In this document: piece after piece, positions 52,227-64,000 of the stretch
Position numbering within the stretch: the stretch's first letter is position 1
Layout of the letters: every line of letters starts with the position of its first letter
Source: Sphaerobacter thermophilus DSM 20745
GTDB lineage: Bacteria > Chloroflexota > Chloroflexia > Thermomicrobiales > Thermomicrobiaceae
Assembly: GCF_000024985.1 (NCBI RefSeq)
Contig: NC_013524.1
Span: 496,001-560,000, forward strand
Direction: 5' to 3'
Length of the DNA stretch: 64,000 bases
Made by a program: the position numbers and the translations under genes
The notes under the pieces: generated by a model
What the model was told of the DNA's origin: nothing
What the model saw: the letters and a program-made list of their open reading frames with translations, nothing else
Databases searched by the model: none

Positions 52227-52468
52227 CGGTACCCCCTTCCGTGGTCCCGTCGGCTCACCGCCCCCATTCACGCAGATCGCGGCCCGGCCCGCAACCGCGT
52301 CAGGTTCGCAACCCACGGCGGCAGGCATCGTTCGGTATCTCGGGTGACGCAAGAATAGGGCGCCGCACGCTGCGCCGCGTGCCCCGGATTGTCTATAATC
52401 CGCTGGACCCCGCCGCCAACCGAAGTCTGCTACCCAGCCGCGGGTCCGAAACCGGGGAGGTTACCGCA

Positions 52469-53800
52469 CTGAGCCATCGTCTGTACCGCTCTGTGCTCGC
52501 CTGGCTCGTGGTCGCGCTCACGATCACGGCCTGCGGCGGGTTCGGGCGGCTCACGTCCACGTCCGAAGACCCGACCGCGTCGCCCGCCGTTGAGGTCGGG
52601 GATGCGCTGTCGGTAGAGGCCGCCGTCGCCGCGCTGGAGACGGATCGGGATCGGCTCGCCAACGGGCTGGTCGATCTGGTGGCGTATGTCAACGCCGCGC
52701 CGGGCAGCGCCGGGGTCGTCGCCGCGCAGGCCGGCTGCCCGGTCGCGCCGGAGGGGCTGGCCGTGCTGACCGACCGGCCGTTCCCGCGCGAGTTCTCCGT
52801 CGCCGGGGTAATGCTCCCCAACGAGGTGCCGGCCGCCATTCCTGCGCTGCGGTTGGTGGTCCCCTACTCGCTCGGCATCATCGATATCCCGTCGCGCGCT
52901 CGGCTGCGTGGGCACTTCTTCGATCCCGACTATGCCGGATGCCCCGGCGCCGATCGGTTGTTCGTCCTCGACGAGCTGGTGGAGCCGGTCACCGGTGTTC
53001 GGGTGATGCCCGTGGCGGAGTTGCCGGAGACGACCGACTGGCCTGAGTGGTCCGACGCCGGGCTGGGCCTCGGCATCCGGTACCCGGACGGGTGGACTGT
53101 TGAAGAGGCCCGGAACCAGGGGGCGATCGTCGAGGTGCGCTTCCAACCACCCAGCGCCGATGCGACCATGCGGCTGGCAGTGACGCCCGGGCAGACCGAT
53201 GCCGGCATCGACGGGCCGCTGCCGGACGTGCTTCGCGGCGCACGGCACGCGCCCGCCCTCCTCGGCCCGGCGCGTGCCCGGCTCGTCGATGTCGTCGGAC
53301 CGGCCAGGCCTGAAGGCAATGTCCGGGAGGTGCGCCTCGTCGCCAACTATCGGGGCAACACCGTCGTCGTCGCCGCCCACTTCACCGACGGCGCCGCGCT
53401 CAACCCGGCCTTGCTCACCGTCTTCTCGGCGATGGCCGCGAGCGTGCGTTTCGCGGAGCCGGTCGACCTCGCCGACCCGCTGGACCCCACGCTGACCGCG
53501 CGCGACGAGTTGGGTCCGGGGCCGTTCATCGGGGAAGCCACGGCCGCGGAGCGTGCCGTGATCGTGAGCGGGCTGCACGATGCGGTCGTCACCAACACGA
53601 CGCTGGTGCCGGAGCGTGAAGCGCGCCTGGCCGTTCCCGGCTCGTGCCGGGAGTTCCCGGGGCAGCCGGAGGGTGTCTGGCTGGTGACGATCGAGGGCAC
53701 GCACCCGAGCGGCCAGGCAGCACGCCTGCTCGTCTACCTCGACGCGGGCAGCGGGGAGCGGCTCTGTCAGACGGACGCCCCAGCCTCCTCGAACGACTAG
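52469..53800 (+). CDS. Secreted lipoprotein of unknown function
   Basis: Protein of about 443 residues with a lipoprotein signal peptide (SVLAWLVVALTITACGG, lipobox ending at ITAC). No in-frame ATG lies near the signal peptide: GGGGAGG at 52454-52460 points to a CTG at 52469, and a GTG at 52493 is the alternative, so the start is uncertain. The mature part is Asp/Pro/Val-rich, with two similar halves of beta-strand character and Cys pairs (AQAGCPVAP, DYAGCPGAD, GSCREF, ERLCQT) that may form disulphides. I do not recognise a family. The MerR promoter lies directly after its stop. Confidence 0.75.
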   Translation: MSHRLYRSVLAWLVVALTITACGGFGRLTSTSEDPTASPAVEVGDALSVEAAVAALETDRDRLANGLVDLVAYVNAAPGSAGVVAAQAGCPVAPEGLAVLTDRPFPREFSVAGVMLPNEVPAAIPALRLVVPYSLGIIDIPSRARLRGHFFDPDYAGCPGADRLFVLDELVEPVTGVRVMPVAELPETTDWPEWSDAGLGLGIRYPDGWTVEEARNQGAIVEVRFQPPSADATMRLAVTPGQTDAGIDGPLPDVLRGARHAPALLGPARARLVDVVGPARPEGNVREVRLVANYRGNTVVVAAHFTDGAALNPALLTVFSAMAASVRFAEPVDLADPLDPTLTARDELGPGPFIGEATAAERAVIVSGLHDAVVTNTTLVPEREARLAVPGSCREFPGQPEGVWLVTIEGTHPSGQAARLLVYLDAGSGERLCQTDAPASSND

Positions 53801-53808
53801 ACAGGGTC

Positions 53809-53837
53809 TTGACTCTGACGTAACGTCACCCTGTACC
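53809..53837 (+). promoter_or_regulatory. MerR/TipA-type promoter with embedded palindrome
   Basis: TTGACT (53809-53814), 17-nt spacer, TGTACC (53832-53837). The spacer contains the palindrome TGACGT-A-ACGTCA (53816-53828), placed between the -35 and -10 elements exactly where MerR-family activators bind. The gene directly downstream is a MerR-family protein, so autoregulation is likely. Confidence 0.7.
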
Positions 53838-53861
53838 CTCCTTTGCGGAAAGGAGGCGAGC

Positions 53862-54671
53862 TTGGGTCACCATCTGGTTCGCACCGGTGAGCTCGCACGC
53901 ATGACCTCCGTGTCGGTCCGCACGTTGCGGTTCTACGACAAGGTGGGTCTGCTCTCGCCCTCGGTACGGACCCCATCGGGGTACCGGCTCTATAGCGAGA
54001 CGGATCTCGTGCGGCTGCAGCAGATCCTGGCGTTGAAGTATCTGGGCTTCTCGCTCGAGGAGATCAAGGCGTTCCTGGGCGCATCGCCCAGGAGCCTGCG
54101 CGAGGCCCTGGCGCAGCAGGGCGCCATGCTGCGTGAGCGGCGCGCGCACCTCGATACCATCATCAAGGCCATCGATCGGCTGCTGGAGGAGGACCGGTGC
54201 GAGTGGGAATCGTTAGTAGAAGTGATCCAGGCAATGCAGATGAGCCAGAACAAAGAGTGGCCGAAGAAGTACTTCACCGATGAGCAGCTCCGGGCCATGC
54301 AGGAGCTGAGCAAGAAGTCCTACTCGGAGGAGGCGCTCCAGCGTCTCCAGGCCCGTGGACCATGGACCGAGGAGGACCAGCGCCGCATCGACGAGCGCTA
54401 CAACGCCCTCTACGCCGGCGTGCGGCGCCTCGTTGCCGAAGGCGGCGATCCCGGCAGCGATGAGGCGCAGGCCCTGGCCCGGGAGTCGATCGCCCTGATC
54501 GAGGAGTTCACGGGTGGCGATCCCGAGATCGCTGCGGGACTACAGCGGTGGTGGGAGACCTACCACAGCCTGCCGGCGGATCAGCGCCCCTTCGCGGACC
54601 CGCTGACCCCCGAGGAGCAGGAGTTCCTGGAGCGCGCCAAGGCGATCTACCGGGAGCGCCAGCAGGGCTAG
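53862..54671 (+). CDS. MerR-family regulator with TipAS-type effector domain
   Basis: Transcription activator, 269 residues. The N-terminal winged helix shows RTGELARMTSVSVRTLRFYDKVGLLSPS and GYRLYSETDLVRLQQILALKYLGFSLEEIKAFL (residues about 4-70), followed by a coiled-coil dimerisation helix (about 80-120). Residues about 130-265 resemble the TipAS drug-sensing domain: YFTDEQLRAMQEL, RYNALYAGVRRLVAEGGDPGSDEAQALARESIALIEEFTGGD and the C-terminal LTPEEQEFLERAKAIYRE. Translation starts at TTG 53862 with AGGAGG upstream. Such proteins sense thiopeptides or other small molecules; no obvious resistance target gene adjoins, apart from the upstream lipoprotein. Confidence 0.9.
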   Translation: MGHHLVRTGELARMTSVSVRTLRFYDKVGLLSPSVRTPSGYRLYSETDLVRLQQILALKYLGFSLEEIKAFLGASPRSLREALAQQGAMLRERRAHLDTIIKAIDRLLEEDRCEWESLVEVIQAMQMSQNKEWPKKYFTDEQLRAMQELSKKSYSEEALQRLQARGPWTEEDQRRIDERYNALYAGVRRLVAEGGDPGSDEAQALARESIALIEEFTGGDPEIAAGLQRWWETYHSLPADQRPFADPLTPEEQEFLERAKAIYRERQQG

Positions 54672-54701
54672 TCCCTGCTGATCCCCGGCTCAGGGCATAA
54701 A

Positions 54702-54734
54702 GAAACCGCCTGGGACAGTGTCCCAGGCGGTTTC
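54702..54734 (-). terminator. Strong terminator of the rRNA operon
   Basis: Perfect 15-bp stem GAAACCGCCTGGGAC (54702-54716) with GTCCCAGGCGGTTTC (54720-54734) and a 3-nt loop. On the minus strand it is followed by TTTATG, ending the 16S-23S-5S-tRNA transcript; on the plus strand it also follows the MerR gene, so it can act in both directions. Confidence 0.85.
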
Positions 54735-54740
54735 GTATTG

Positions 54741-54815
<75 letters not shown>

Positions 54816-54872
54816 CTGCAGGAAGTGGACGAACGAGATCCCGCGGTGCGGCCCCCGGCTGCGGAGGTCGGG

Positions 54873-54997
54873 CGTGCGCGCAGCGGCCTCGCCTCCCACG
54901 CGGTCGCCCGCGCAGTACTCTCCGGCGCTGGCGCCGGGCACGACCCGGTTCGGGATGGGACGGGGTGGAATCGGCGCCGCTCTCGGCCACGCGCACA
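54873..54997 (-). rRNA. rrf: 5S ribosomal RNA
   Basis: The conserved core CCCATCCCGAACCGGG and GAGAGTACTGCGCGGG is read on the minus strand, with terminal helix arms GTGCGCG (54990-54996) and CGCGCAC (54874-54880). Ends are set by this helix and are good to a few bases. Confidence 0.88.
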
Positions 54998-55117
54998 CCC
55001 GACCCCCCCAGCCACGACCGCTCACCGCGCGGTCCCGTTCTCGGTCCAAGCACCTGCTCGGCGATGCCCTCTGGGTCATGCCGGTGTCCACCCGCGGCGG
55101 ACCACGAACCCAGAGCG

Positions 55118-58089
<2,972 letters not shown>

Positions 58090-58475
58090 CCCCTCTGCAT
58101 CCGCTCCATGCCCGCCACTCCCGGCGGACACCAGCACGACGCAAAGGCCATCAACCCACGCAGATGCTCGGACCTCTCCACTCCCTTGTTAAGGTGCCAC
58201 GAACCGATGCGACTGCATCGGTCGCGACTGCTGGCGAGGCGCACCTCGCCAACTGAAGTGTAGTTCGTACGAGTCGAGCGACTCCGTCAGGTTAACGACC
58301 GGGCATCCGTCGTGCGGCTTGTCCAGGGGGTTGTCTGCCCTCCGCCGCAACTCCGCGGCCTCCACAGGCAGGGCCCTTCCTGCGCCACCACGCCGGTCGG
58401 GTGCGCTCTACGCCCACCCGGCGCCCCGGCCGGTTGACCTGGGATGGACGAGCCTGCGCTCGCCCCACTCCCTAG
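58090..58475 (-). other. 16S-23S internal transcribed spacer, without tRNA
   Basis: About 386 nt. I see no tRNA gene in it. It contains a boxA-like GCACCTTAACAA (58186-58197, minus strand) before 23S, matching GCACCTTGACAA in the 16S leader, and the 3' arm of the 16S processing stem at 58250-58270, which is the exact reverse complement of 60089-60109. Confidence 0.8.
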
Positions 58476-59983
<1,508 letters not shown>

Positions 59984-60250
59984 GATACGATCCCCATCAT
60001 GGGGTTTCGTTTCCTTGATTCGCGATACCGGGGAGCACTCCGCCGCCTCGCAGCGACGGCCTCCATCGGAATCGCCGGAGTGCTCGCTGTACGAACTACA
60101 CTTCAGTTGTCAAGGTGCATGCGGGCGTGAAAAACCCGCCGGCTGGCGGGCGGCACAGGATCCTCGCGCTGGTCGCGTCTCGGCTCCCTTTACGTGCCAC
60201 ACCTCCCGCACTCGCCTGATGAGTCTCCGGGCCGCGTTACCGCGTCCACC
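59984..60250 (-). promoter_or_regulatory. rRNA leader: processing stem, boxA-like element and terminator-like hairpin
   Basis: Between the promoters and 16S lie: the 5' arm of the 16S processing stem (60089-60109, perfect 21-nt complement of 58250-58270); a boxA-like GCACCTTGACAA at 60107-60118 on the minus strand; and a hairpin CCCGCC-AGCC-GGCGGG followed by TTTTT (60130-60150), which looks like an intrinsic terminator. The boxA suggests an antitermination complex, and the hairpin placed before boxA could be read through or cut off stalled transcription. Confidence 0.7.
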
Positions 60251-60262
60251 CAGAGCCTATGT

Positions 60263-60291
60263 ATTATACTCATCGGAGTTGCCCTCGTCAA
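60263..60291 (-). promoter_or_regulatory. rRNA promoter P2
   Basis: TTGACG (60286-60291), 17-nt spacer, TATAAT (60263-60268), a perfect -10 and near-perfect -35 on the minus strand. GC-rich sequence follows the -10. Confidence 0.88.
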
Positions 60292-60361
60292 GGGCATTGC
60301 TCCTCCGGGGCTTGTGCCCCGCCGGCCTCGCGGCCGGGCTGGCTGCCCGCCAGCACGGGGA

Positions 60362-60390
60362 ATATTACTCAGCCACTCCCGCAGCGTCAA
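60362..60390 (-). promoter_or_regulatory. rRNA promoter P1
   Basis: TTGACG (60385-60390), 17-nt spacer, TAATAT (60362-60367). It lies 99 nt upstream of P2 and shares CCCTTGACG with it, making a tandem promoter array typical of rRNA operons. Confidence 0.78.
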
Positions 60391-60493
60391 GGGTGATCCA
60401 CCACGATTTCCTGCCCAACCCCACCATCCCACCCGAACCACAGCCCCACGTACGAACGCACGGCACGACGATGCACGAGCACGCCGGCGCCGG

Positions 60494-61030
60494 CTACGCA
60501 TCGCGGTAGAACCGCAGGTGGCGGATGCGCTCGGAGAAGATGTCGAAGCCCGACACATCGCCGCGGCCATCTCGGACGAAGACGATGTCGAAGAAGGCCC
60601 CGGCATTGAAGGCGTCATCCACGGTCGGATCGAGCACGAGATCCTCCATCCGCCGCCGCACGACCAGCCGCCCGTCGCGCACAACGAGGGTGTACCGGAC
60701 GCGCAGGTCCGGAAAGACGTAGCTGCCCGCGTACGCAGCCAACGCCTCGACCGGAGGGGTGGTCGGTTCCACGACAGCGAAGACGGCCTCCCGGCCGTCC
60801 GCGGTGACCTCGCTGTAGCGCAGCACCCCATCTGGTCCCGGGCCGATGCGCGCTTCGCGGGGCGGCTGTCCGACGCGGAAGCGACCGCCGCCAAGCGGCG
60901 TCAGGTCGAGCTGCTCACCGAAGGCGCTACTGATGCGGAGCTGACCGTCTTCGAGGGTTATCGATCGGGTCAGCCCCGTGCGGACGTCGCGGTAGAGCCC
61001 GACCTCACGAAGTCGAGCAGTCCCTGACTG
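60494..61030 (-). pseudogene. C-terminal remnant of a beta-lactamase-family serine hydrolase
   Basis: An open frame of about 178 codons ends at 60494 and begins only at a stop codon near 61033, with no ATG/GTG/TTG start in its first half. The reading VGLYRDVRTGLTRSITLEDG, then LAAYAGSYVFPDLRVRYTLV, VVRDGRLVVRRRMEDLVLDP and SGFDIFSERIRHLRFYR, matches the lipocalin-like C-terminal domain found after class C-type beta-lactamase/serine hydrolase domains. The whole catalytic domain is absent. It lies just upstream of the rRNA promoters. An internal GTG start at 60826 would give only 110 residues. Confidence 0.65.
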
Positions 61031-61066
61031 GTGTTACCCGCTTGCCGAGGTGCGACGAACAGGAAA

Positions 61067-61091
61067 CGCCGCCCGGTGATCCCGGGCGGCG
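61067..61091 (-). terminator. Stem-loop after the acyl-CoA synthetase gene
   Basis: CGCCGCCCGG (61067-61076) and CCGGGCGGCG (61082-61091), a 10-bp perfect stem, runs on the minus strand into TTTCC. It lies 32 nt after the acyl-CoA synthetase stop. Confidence 0.6.
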
Positions 61092-61122
61092 GTGTGGGAA
61101 GACGCGGCGGTAGCTACACCGC

Positions 61123-62775
61123 TCAGGTCTGCTCGGCTTCGGCAGCAGCGAGCTGATCGCGAAGCTGCTCGCGGAGTTGCTCGCGCAGCGCCGACTTGAG
61201 GAACTTGCCGGTCGAGGTGCGCGGGATCTCGGTGCCGAAGACGATGTAGTCCGGGAGCCACCACTTCGGGAACTGGTCAGCCAGGTGGGCCCGCAGTTCC
61301 TCCTCGGTCGCGGTCTGGCCCTCCTTGAGGACCACCACGGCCGCGGGCCGCTCCAGCCACTTCGGGTGCGGCACGGCCACGACAGCCGCCTCGGCCACAG
61401 CAGGGTGGGCCATCAGCGCGTTCTCCAGCGCCACCGAGCTAATCCACTCCCCGCCCGACTTGATCACGTCTTTCACCCGGTCGGTGATCTGGACGTAGCC
61501 CAGCGGGTCGATGGTCACGATGTCGCCGGTGCGGAACCAGCCGTCCTCGGTGAACTGGGTATCGCCCTCCGGATCGTTGTAGTAGGCGCGAGCGACCCAC
61601 GGGCCACGGATCTCCAGCTCGCCCATGGTCTTTCCATCCCAGGGAACGAGGCCATGCTCCCCACGGGCGCGGATCTCGATCAGCGGCAGCGGACGGCCCT
61701 GCTTGGTCAGGTAGTAGTACTGCTCGTCCATCGGCGCGTCGAGTGCCTGGCTGGGAACGTAGGCCAGCGTCCCGACCGGGGTGGTTTCGGTCATGCCCCA
61801 GCCGTGGACGACGTGCAGGTTATGCCGTTCCCGGAAGCCGCGGATCATCCCCTCCGGCGCCGCCTGCCCACCGATGAGCATGGCCCGCATGCTGGAGAGG
61901 TCGTAGGCGCCGGGATTGCTGTCGAGCAACTGCAGCAGGCCCAACCAGATGGTCGGTACCCCGGCAGTGACCGTCACGCGCTCGGCCTGGAAGAGCTCAG
62001 CCAGGCTAACCGGGTCGAGGTGCGGACCGGGGAAGACCTGCTTGGCGCCGACCATGGTGCAGGTGAAGGGCAGGCCCCAGGCGTTGACATGGAACATCGG
62101 CACCACCGGCGTGACCACGTCCGTCTCGCGCAGGCTGATCGCGTCGGGGAAGAGGCAGCCGAAACAGTGCATCACGATTGCGCGGTGGGAGTAGACCACC
62201 CCCTTTGGCCGCCCCGTGGTGCCGGAGGTGTAGCACATGGCCGCTGCCTGGTTTTCGTCCAGGTTGGGCTCGCGGTACTCGCTCGGATCGGCCGATGCCA
62301 GCAGCTGCTCGTAGCCGATCGTCCCCTCATGCTCATTACCCTCGTTGGAGATGACGACAACGTGCTCGACGTTGAGCTGCGGGCGGATCTTCTGGAACAG
62401 CGGGAGCAGCGACTCGTCCACCAGGATGACGCGGTCCTCGGCGTGGTTGGCGACGTAGATCAAGTCCTGCGGGGGTAGCCGGAGGTTGAGGGTATGGAGC
62501 ACGCCACCGAAGGCCGGGATGCCGAAGTACGCTTCGAGGTGCTGGTAGTGGTTCCAGGCCAGAGTGGCGACCCGATCACCCGGCTGGATGCCGAGCCGCT
62601 GCAGCGCCACCGCGAGTTGCTTGGCGCGCCGGATCATGTCGGCGTAGGTGTAGCGGTGGTAGCTCTTATCCGGCAGCCGGGAGACGATCTCCTTATCGCC
62701 GTACAGCGCTTCGGCCCGGCGCATGATGGCGGGCAGGACCAGAGGGTAGTTCATCATCAAGCCGTCCACGGTCAT
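61123..62775 (-). CDS. Acyl-CoA synthetase (AMP-forming, FadD-like)
   Basis: ANL-superfamily ligase, about 548 residues, activating a fatty or other carboxylic acid to its CoA ester. Core motifs are YTSGTTGRPKGVVYSH (P-loop), VVPMFHVNAWGLPF, GWGMTETTPVG, the hinge and adenylation segments GWFRTGDIVTIDPLGYVQITDR and KDVIKSGGEWISS, and PRTSTGKFLKSALRE with the catalytic Lys. The C-terminus has a charged EQLREQLRDQLAAAEAE tail. GGAGGG touches the ATG at 62775; GTG 62769 has better spacing and could be the real start. It is 47 nt downstream of the acyl-CoA dehydrogenase gene, forming an acyl-CoA oxidation operon. Medium- or long-chain specificity is not determined. Confidence 0.9.
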   Translation of the reverse strand: MTVDGLMMNYPLVLPAIMRRAEALYGDKEIVSRLPDKSYHRYTYADMIRRAKQLAVALQRLGIQPGDRVATLAWNHYQHLEAYFGIPAFGGVLHTLNLRLPPQDLIYVANHAEDRVILVDESLLPLFQKIRPQLNVEHVVVISNEGNEHEGTIGYEQLLASADPSEYREPNLDENQAAAMCYTSGTTGRPKGVVYSHRAIVMHCFGCLFPDAISLRETDVVTPVVPMFHVNAWGLPFTCTMVGAKQVFPGPHLDPVSLAELFQAERVTVTAGVPTIWLGLLQLLDSNPGAYDLSSMRAMLIGGQAAPEGMIRGFRERHNLHVVHGWGMTETTPVGTLAYVPSQALDAPMDEQYYYLTKQGRPLPLIEIRARGEHGLVPWDGKTMGELEIRGPWVARAYYNDPEGDTQFTEDGWFRTGDIVTIDPLGYVQITDRVKDVIKSGGEWISSVALENALMAHPAVAEAAVVAVPHPKWLERPAAVVVLKEGQTATEEELRAHLADQFPKWWLPDYIVFGTEIPRTSTGKFLKSALREQLREQLRDQLAAAEAEQT

Positions 62776-62822
62776 CCCTCCTTCTCAAGACCTACCCACG
62801 GGGACGAACTCGGGCGCTGCGC

Positions 62823-64000
62823 TTAGCCCGCGCGCGACGCCGCCGGCTGCGGGTAGCCGCCGGCCGCCAGAACGGCCGCTGCGACCTCACGCTGTACGCC
62901 GATGCGGTCGAACGGCTCTCGACGGGTTAGCCGCCGGGCGACCGACAGATACATGCTCAGGTCGTCTCCCTCGGCCACGCGCGGAAGCACGCCCGTCGCG
63001 GCTAGCAGCGCTTTGCCCAGCATCGCGTCGAGGTACAGGCGGGCCATGTCGCCCCAGAGAGGCAGCCCGGTCTTCCGGGCGCGAGCCACGCCCGACTCGG
63101 CGGCATAGGTGTCGATCAACAGGTCTCCGATGGTGAGCAGCACCTCCTGTTCCTCCTCGATCGCCGTGCCGAACTTCTGAACGGCCAGCCCGGCGATCAT
63201 CAGCGCCAGCTTTTTGAGATTCGCGACCTGCGCCTCCTCTCGGGCCCACGGACCCTCCGGATCGTCGAAGTCCGGCTCCAGCAATTCCTCCTGGAGCCTT
63301 CCCGCCGCCTCCATCAGGGGCAGCTCACCCTTGAGCGCGCGGCGGAAGAGCATCTCGGGGATCAGCAGGCGGTTGATCTCGTTGGTCCCCTCGAAGATGC
63401 GCTGCACGCGCGAATCGCGGTAGGCACGCTCGATCGGAAAGTCCTGGAGGAAGCCGTAGCCGCCGTGAATCTGCACGCCCTCGTCGACGGCGTAGTCCAT
63501 CGTCTCGGTGCCGAGCACCTTCAGGATCGAGCACTCGACGGCGTACTCCTGGATGCCGGCTAGGATGGCGTCGGTGCCGGTCTTGCCGGCGATGGCCTCG
63601 TCGATCAGGCCGACGGTGCGGTAGACGGCGCTCTCGGTGACGTAGGTGCGAGTGGCCATCTCGGCCAGCTTCTGCTGAATCGCGCCGAAGGAGGCGATCG
63701 GGCGACCGAACTGGCGGCGCTCCTTGGCGTAGGTGGCGGAGAGGGCCAGGGCGTGCTTGGCGGCGCCGACCCCACCCGCACCCAGCTTGTAGCGGCCGAA
63801 GTTCAGGATGTTGAAGGCGATGCGGTGCCCCTTGCCGATCTCCCCCAGGACGTTCTCCACCGGGACCTGAGCGTTCTCCAAGATCAACTGGCGGGTAGAG
63901 GAGGCCTTGATGCCCATCTTCTTCTCTTCGGGGCCGAGGCTGACGCCGGGGAAGTCGCGCTCGACCAGGAAGGCGGTGAAGTGCTCGCCGTCGACCTTGG
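62823..64000 (-). CDS. Acyl-CoA dehydrogenase, N-terminus beyond window edge
   Basis: FAD-dependent acyl-CoA dehydrogenase; about 392 C-terminal residues are present and the N-terminal part is outside the window. Landmarks are the middle segment FTAFLVERDFPGVSLGPEEKKMGIKASSTR (with key residues S-S-T-R), then ERRQFGRPIASFGAIQQKLAEMA, DEGVQIHGGYGFLQDFPIERAYRD and the RIFEGTNEINRLLIPE motif holding the catalytic Glu region. A C-terminal extension of about 170 residues beyond RLLIPE is typical of very-long-chain/ACAD9-like bacterial enzymes. It would donate electrons to the EtfAB-EtfD system encoded at 33-37 kb. It is followed by the acyl-CoA synthetase gene. Confidence 0.93.
   Translation of the reverse strand, partial: KVDGEHFTAFLVERDFPGVSLGPEEKKMGIKASSTRQLILENAQVPVENVLGEIGKGHRIAFNILNFGRYKLGAGGVGAAKHALALSATYAKERRQFGRPIASFGAIQQKLAEMATRTYVTESAVYRTVGLIDEAIAGKTGTDAILAGIQEYAVECSILKVLGTETMDYAVDEGVQIHGGYGFLQDFPIERAYRDSRVQRIFEGTNEINRLLIPEMLFRRALKGELPLMEAAGRLQEELLEPDFDDPEGPWAREEAQVANLKKLALMIAGLAVQKFGTAIEEEQEVLLTIGDLLIDTYAAESGVARARKTGLPLWGDMARLYLDAMLGKALLAATGVLPRVAEGDDLSMYLSVARRLTRREPFDRIGVQREVAAAVLAAGGYPQPAASRAG

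Noticed and set aside
58090-58475. Possible tRNA-Ile or tRNA-Ala in the 16S-23S spacer
   Set aside because: No T-arm (GGTTCGAATCC-like) or anticodon arm can be read on the transcribed strand.
60190-60894. 234-codon minus-strand frame over the rRNA promoters
   Set aside because: Arg/Ser-rich shadow frame that overlaps both promoters and the hydrolase remnant in another frame.

Overview
The window looks like a piece of chromosome from a thermophilic, high-GC Chloroflexota of the class Thermomicrobia; a Sphaerobacter-like organism is my best inference. The reasons are the uniformly GC-rich coding DNA, short intergenic gaps, many GTG/TTG starts with clear purine-rich ribosome binding sites, duplicated branched-chain-amino-acid-type ABC transporters, hydantoinase/oxoprolinase genes, a quinone-linked ETF system and a complete rRNA operon. 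The assignment is recognition-based; no database search was run.

Layout. 1-5765 (minus): a class III aminotransferase (cut by the window edge) at the end of a five-gene liv-type ABC transporter operon with a strong promoter and a leader of about 400 nt. 6203-6660: a gene-free patch of palindromic repeats. 6764-9587 (plus): LLM oxidoreductase, PilZ protein, VTT/DedA-type membrane protein. 9654-10976 (minus): a secreted pyroglutamyl-peptidase-like protein whose catalytic Cys position is Ser. 11492-21603 (plus): DUF1445 (D-glutamate-cyclase-like) protein, a second complete liv-type transporter with a Tat lipoprotein receptor, then hyuA-hyuB. 21666-25465 (minus): a second, convergent hyuA-hyuB pair. 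25694-31675: ribokinase, formamidase with a permease remnant before it, SDR, small proteins and IlvD. 31804-37576 (minus): the etfB-etfA-(membrane protein)-etfD operon ending in an M20 amidohydrolase. 37825-41126: GDP-mannose dehydratase, malate synthase, DUF3830. 41251-43581 (minus): a RelE-toxin-domain/UvrD-helicase fusion on less GC-rich DNA with its own promoter. 43818-53800: aldehyde dehydrogenase, M20 dipeptidase, a scrap-yard of gene fragments and repeats near 48-49 kb, GNAT, NUDIX, M29 aminopeptidase and a lipoprotein. 53862-54671: an apparently autoregulated MerR/TipA-type regulator. 54741-60390 (minus): rRNA operon 16S-23S-5S-tRNA-fMet with tandem consensus promoters, boxA-like elements and a perfect 21-bp 16S processing stem. 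60494-64000 (minus): a decayed serine-hydrolase C-terminus, acyl-CoA synthetase and acyl-CoA dehydrogenase.

How the genes fit together. Two themes dominate. First, uptake and opening of cyclic amides or amino-acid derivatives: pyroglutamyl-peptidase-like protein, D-glutamate-cyclase-like DUF1445, two liv-type transporters, two HyuAB pairs, N-carbamoyl-amino-acid-type amidohydrolase, formamidase, M20 and M29 peptidases. Their clustering suggests a 5-oxoproline/hydantoin salvage island; this is inference. Second, acyl-CoA oxidation: acyl-CoA synthetase and dehydrogenase, EtfAB with the membrane EtfD for quinone reduction, and malate synthase for the glyoxylate shunt.

The window is also rich in small dispersed palindromic repeats (at least four families), one composite with terminal inverted repeats resembling a MITE, and several truncated genes close to them. 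The most distinctive coding novelties are the RelE-UvrD fusion and the Ser-variant pyroglutamyl-peptidase homologue next to the cyclic-amide genes.
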